Shown here: positions 59,861-64,000 of the stretch, piece by piece
Layout of the letters: every line of letters starts with the position of its first letter
How positions within the stretch are numbered: the first letter of the stretch is position 1
NCBI RefSeq assembly: GCF_958295425.1
Contig: NC_081136.1
Span: forward strand, 3,381,311-3,445,310
Direction of reading: 5' to 3'
Length of the DNA: 64,000 nucleotides
Source: Solea solea
Lineage: Eukaryota > Chordata > Actinopteri > Pleuronectiformes > Soleidae
Position numbers and translations under genes: made by a program
The notes under the pieces: model-generated
The model's input: only the letters and a program-made list of their open reading frames with translations
Told to the model about the DNA's origin: nothing
Database searches by the model: none

Positions 59861-62519
59861 GCATATTTGAGCTGAACTTTAAAGGTGTCTGCTGATGATT
59901 CCTGGAATCACATGACAGGCCGTTGCTCTTCTGACGGGATTCAAGGTCAGAGGATGTGATATTTCACTTCAGAAATAAAATGAGGATCTTTCTCCTGAAC
60001 TTATGAGGATTTGCAGACGGCTAATGTCTAAAATATTCAAAATATTATCCCGGATCGGTATATTATTGTCGTTAATCTCCCACCACTGTAATTACAACCA
60101 CAGTGTGATGATGATAGTCTGCAGGCTGACAACAGACAGTAAATACAGCTTCAGGGAAATGACTGACAGCTTCTTAAAAATAGGTAAATCGTGACATTTT
60201 TTCACAGATTTCTCTGCAGATCTGTAGCCGTCATGAAGCAGTTCTTAAAAATTGAACCCTGGCTGTTTTTTCCCTCATGAAATGTGAGACTTGTTTTGGC
60301 CCCTGACACGTCTGCTGTCTCACTACTAAGCTGCTATAAAGAGAAAAAGCCAAAGGGAACGACAGCAAGGCTGTGACAGGCTGCCACCAAACTCGCACAG
60401 GAAACTGGAGGCTGATCCCTGAAGGCTTTTCAGAGTGAAAGTGATGCTGTACCCCACACCACGCCACCCTCAACCCCCGGATCTCTGTGCCGCCACCAGC
60501 GACTCGTAAACATATATAAAGGCAGGGCGAGATGAATCATCGGCTCAACCTCGATCCGTGACTGCAGTACACTGTGCTTTTACTCGATAACAAGGCTGCA
60601 CCGTAGAGCAGGAGCACACCGAGTGAGTGAAGATCACTTTTTTTAATCGAGAAATATTGCGAAATATTAAATATGAATCAAATCGAGTGCCTTTAGTTTT
60701 CGTAAGAATTATTGCTGCACAAGACGTCACATGACTCGGTTTGTTTACGCCGCCATGTTTTGCAGGAAAAGCCTCCAAGCTCACAGGTTGCACAATATAC
60801 GATATATCGCAGAACCTGCCAGACTGACTATATCTGACCCTTATACTGCCGGAGTGGACATTAGTATTCACAGTCTTCCACTCTCTCATAATCTTTCCCC
60901 TCATCCTACACAAGAGAACGCTTAGATATCGTAAAAAAAAAGATATAAAGTTGGCATTGAATTCTGTATCTGACATGAAGCGATCAATAGTGCAATCTGT
61001 TCCCCATTGTTCGGTCTTGTGGCAGCGATCCAACTCCTGCCATCTCTCAGGATCTTCAGTAAAATGTCTTCACTTTTGATTAAAAGAAAAAAAAACAGCC
61101 AGTAAAGAGAAGTGTTTCCTGACGTGTTTTACTGGCACTGTTATTAAACTGTACGTCCATGGGTGTGAGCGCGTCGTTTCACTTACCACAGCTCTGTTGC
61201 ATGTGTCAGCAGTTCATCGCTAGTTCAGCGGCTCCTTGACGGGACGTTTTACGGACCTCAACGGGTTGACGGCCAATTTTCCTTTCACTGGGAACATGAT
61301 TTAGAAAATTGCCATCATGTCCTATGGAAGAAGAGCTGAAACTGGCAATTGAGACCATTTAATCATCCAGGAAAGAGTTCATTTTCATTTTCCCATAGAC
61401 TTGTTTTGAAACCAGGTTCTTTTTCAACCAGCAGAGTCGCCCCCTGGTGGCTTACTGCTTTTACTTACTCTTACTAACTCAACTTTGACTATTTTAGGTT
61501 ATATATATGTCGGGAGGAGTCCTTTTTTTGTTGCATTCTGGAGTCTCACCATTAGATGTCACTAATTCTTACCCCACGGACCTTTAACATAACATAACTA
61601 GTGGAAATACCAAATACTGTTGCTGCTTTTTAGGTCAAACCATGACGGAACAGTCGGGAAACCACACATCTGTGCCAAATGCTGAAAATATCAAACCTTT
61701 ATTGCACTTTTCCCTTCATACACTTTTGTATGGTCGTATAATTCTCGCCGTGTCCTGTGGTGAACCCGATTCCAAATATGAGGGGGCAGCATCTTCTTTC
61801 ATTGTGAAATGTTGCATTACACTTTAGAACTGGTTTGTTGTTGATGTTGACGATGATGATGATGACAGGGTGAAAGAACAGCCTGTACTCCTCGGGAAGA
61901 CTCGGCAGGTGGTGCTGGGTTGTAGCCAGGAAAAGACCAACTGCTTTTCAAACGCCACGCCGGAGGTGTTTGACGCTAACATCGGCAGACAAACAAACAA
62001 ACGCGCCCAAATCCCACCTGAACGGGAAAAAAAACGTCTTAAAGTCTGGAAAGGTTGCACCGTGTGCTTGTGTGTGTGTGTGTCTGTCTGCATAGCGATT
62101 ATGCTTCTATCAAAGGTTTAAGGTAGTTCTTTACAGACTGAGCCCTGCACACGTTCATCAAATAATCATGAGTGAATCCATTATTAATTGGACGAACTTT
62201 ACTGTTCATAAGAGACGCGGCGTGGAGTTAAAAAGAGGATGAAAATATCCAGGCTTTGTCGAAAACATAAGAATCTGTGGTGAGCGTTGGTGTAGTCGAG
62301 GACGATGTTGGGAACGGAAAGAAGAAAGGTCAGTGGTTTTCGAGGGAGTCAGTTTACGTTAAGCGGAAAATAAGCGAAATTCCCAGAAATCCAACCCAAA
62401 AACAACAGAAAGGTCAACCGTTGTCTCCCTCCCGCTCCAGCAGACGCTGACTGACTCCTGCTGATATCTGCTCACAAGATGACTGATTTCCACGTTTTTT
62501 TGGTTCTTAAACTCGTTCT
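59861..62519. other. intergenic, nothing supported
   Basis: Includes repeat-like phrases near 61385-61450 (CATTTTCCCATAGACTTG, CGCCCCCTGGTGGC) but no gene or complete element. Confidence 0.35.
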
Positions 62520-63290
62520 AGCATTACTCGGCTGTACTCGCCTCGTCGCGTCGTTTTCCATCACTTCGTAGTACGTAACTCCTCAGCGTGGGCGAGGTCT
62601 TCATAGCACGTCTGACGTCGTTGATTTATGCGTGACTCAAACTCGTGACGGTCAAAGCGGTTGTTTTCAGTGTAACTGAATCGTTAGAATCAGTTCATTC
62701 ACAGAATCAAATAATATCAAAGAAATACCACTAAACTGGTCGCAATTCGGCTCACGATCGCCGGCTTTCAGCAGTGCTGTCGCTAACTCCACCAGACTCC
62801 TTTTGCCAAATGTCGGAGATTGACTTTTTAAGTCTTTTTCGCTGATCTACGGTTCGGCATAGTTCGCTTTGATTCTTGTGTCGGATGTCGCGCTCGTGAC
62901 TCTTCCAGTGACGACACTCTCTGACCAATCGGTGGCCGGCAGTCTGTCGACGTCACATTTTAGTATCAGCTCAGTTCGCTTGGAACTAGAGCTGAGACGA
63001 TTCATCTATTATTAATCTAATACTAAATGAATCGACAACTATTTTGATAATCGATTAATCGGTTTGAAGCTTTTTTCATGATTAAAACAAGATTTCCGAT
63101 TGTTTAAGCTTCTTAAATGTGAATATTTTCTTCATTTTTTAAGGTTTTCTGATATTTTATGGACCAAACGATTAATCGAGAAAATAATCGACCGATTAAT
63201 CGATTATGATAATAATCGTTAGTTGCAGCTCTACTTAAAAAAAAAAAAAACACCAGGTACAAACTGTATAATGGAAAAGCGCCATTAAAT
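62520..63290. mobile_element. composite: one MITE interrupted by another
   Basis: The outer repeat covers about 62520-62986 (TGACCAATCGGTGGCCGGCA, AGTGACGACACTCTCTGACC) and seems to resume at 63246-63290 (CACCAGGTACAAACTGTATA, ATGGAAAAGCGCC). The inner element at 62987-63233 is a well-kept GATTAATCG-type MITE, starting TAGAGCTGAGACGATT and ending AGTTGCAGCTCTA. Confidence 0.6.
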
Positions 63291-64000
63291 GCCGACCTGT
63301 CACCTTCGTTATCAGACTGAAAATTTTATGGAAATGTTTTATATTAATGACCTGTCACGACACACCTGCAGTACCTTCAGAACCCACCAGGGGGACTTGG
63401 CCCACAGTTTGGGAGTCACTACACTTATATGAGGAAAAACTGAATTTGGCCAATTAACAAATAAAGATCTCACCAAAAAGGCTGCACCAAAGTCCATAGA
63501 GAAAATCAGTGATTTTACATCACAGCACACAGGAGCTGTTGATTCACTGCTGCTTCCATTAGTAAGTTCAAATGTGTTATTTTGTGACGTTGTTGTTTGA
63601 AATGCTTTGTTCTTATTTACCTAAATGACATAAACGTACCAAAAGAGGCAGACGTAGAACAGTAACGCCTGTGTTCCCGTGAGCTAAAATTGCAGATTTT
63701 CTCTATGGACTTTGGTACATTACTTCAACCGTACTTCAATTGAATATCAATACCTGTTGCACTCCACATTTACATATTTTTAGCGACATGGTTTAGCAGA
63801 GAGGGATCTGCTACAGACAAACAGGTTTATTGCCGTCAAAGCTAATATTAGCTCAACACACGAATGATGTAACATCACAATGGGGAGCAGGGCTGGTGTT
63901 TACTGTACACACGGGTTTATCCCGCAGTCATTCTCAGGGAGCTTAGAGCCTGCAGTAGATTTATAACAGGATTAGTTAAGCAGGGATTCAGGGGAACGCC
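63291..64000. other. intergenic, nothing recognised
   Basis: No gene, RNA or repeat was identified up to the window edge. Confidence 0.35.

Overview
The window is nuclear DNA of a ray-finned fish, most likely a percomorph teleost. The evidence is vertebrate genes with GT-AG introns, dense teleost-type interspersed repeats (a Rex3-like RTE LINE with a GATG tail, hAT-like MITEs, tRNA- and 5S-derived SINE fragments) and many microsatellites. I cannot name the species. Three protein-coding genes can be supported; the rest is intron or repeat-rich intergenic DNA. Repeat family names come from recall of common teleost repeats, not from a database search. || Left part (1-8.8 kb): mterf2 (minus strand, coding 1028-2119) encodes a mitochondrial mTERF-fold protein in one coding exon, with an inferred non-coding first exon ending at 3310 next to a GC box. 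A troponin T gene (plus strand, coding 7617-8450) follows. It has no introns but carries a TATA-like box, an MCAT element, an E-box, a good Kozak context and a poly(A) signal, so it looks like an expressed retrogene. || Middle (8.8-26.8 kb): mostly non-coding. It holds a ~1.08-kb minisatellite of 22-bp units (10.78-11.85 kb), an internally deleted hAT/ZBED transposon with a perfect 8-bp target duplication (20.26-20.91 kb), 5S rRNA-derived fragments (23.5-23.6 kb) and several MITEs. || Syt10 (minus strand, 26841-38459): seven coding exons reconstruct a 528-residue synaptotagmin-10 with the N-terminal cysteine cluster, one membrane span, C2A and C2B domains, the WHXL motif and the C-terminal tail. 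The last coding exon is only 72 bp and lies 2.55 kb beyond exon 6; reading through the exon 6 donor meets a stop after three codons. Introns carry a nested MITE pair, a SINE fragment and an 18-nt G run. || Right part (38.5-64 kb): about 25 kb with no gene I can support. It contains a MITE-like element with 55-bp inverted repeats (39.98-40.39 kb), a 5'-truncated Rex3-like LINE (41.2-41.6 kb), minisatellites, a ~400-bp duplication (51.1-52.1 kb), a TTAA-flanked 608-bp element (52.76-53.37 kb), two copies of a GGTTAGGG-rich repeat and a 16-bp perfect hairpin (56.2 kb). || The three genes act in unrelated processes (mitochondrial gene expression, thin-filament regulation, regulated exocytosis); nothing suggests a shared pathway. 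I did not find a new multi-gene system.
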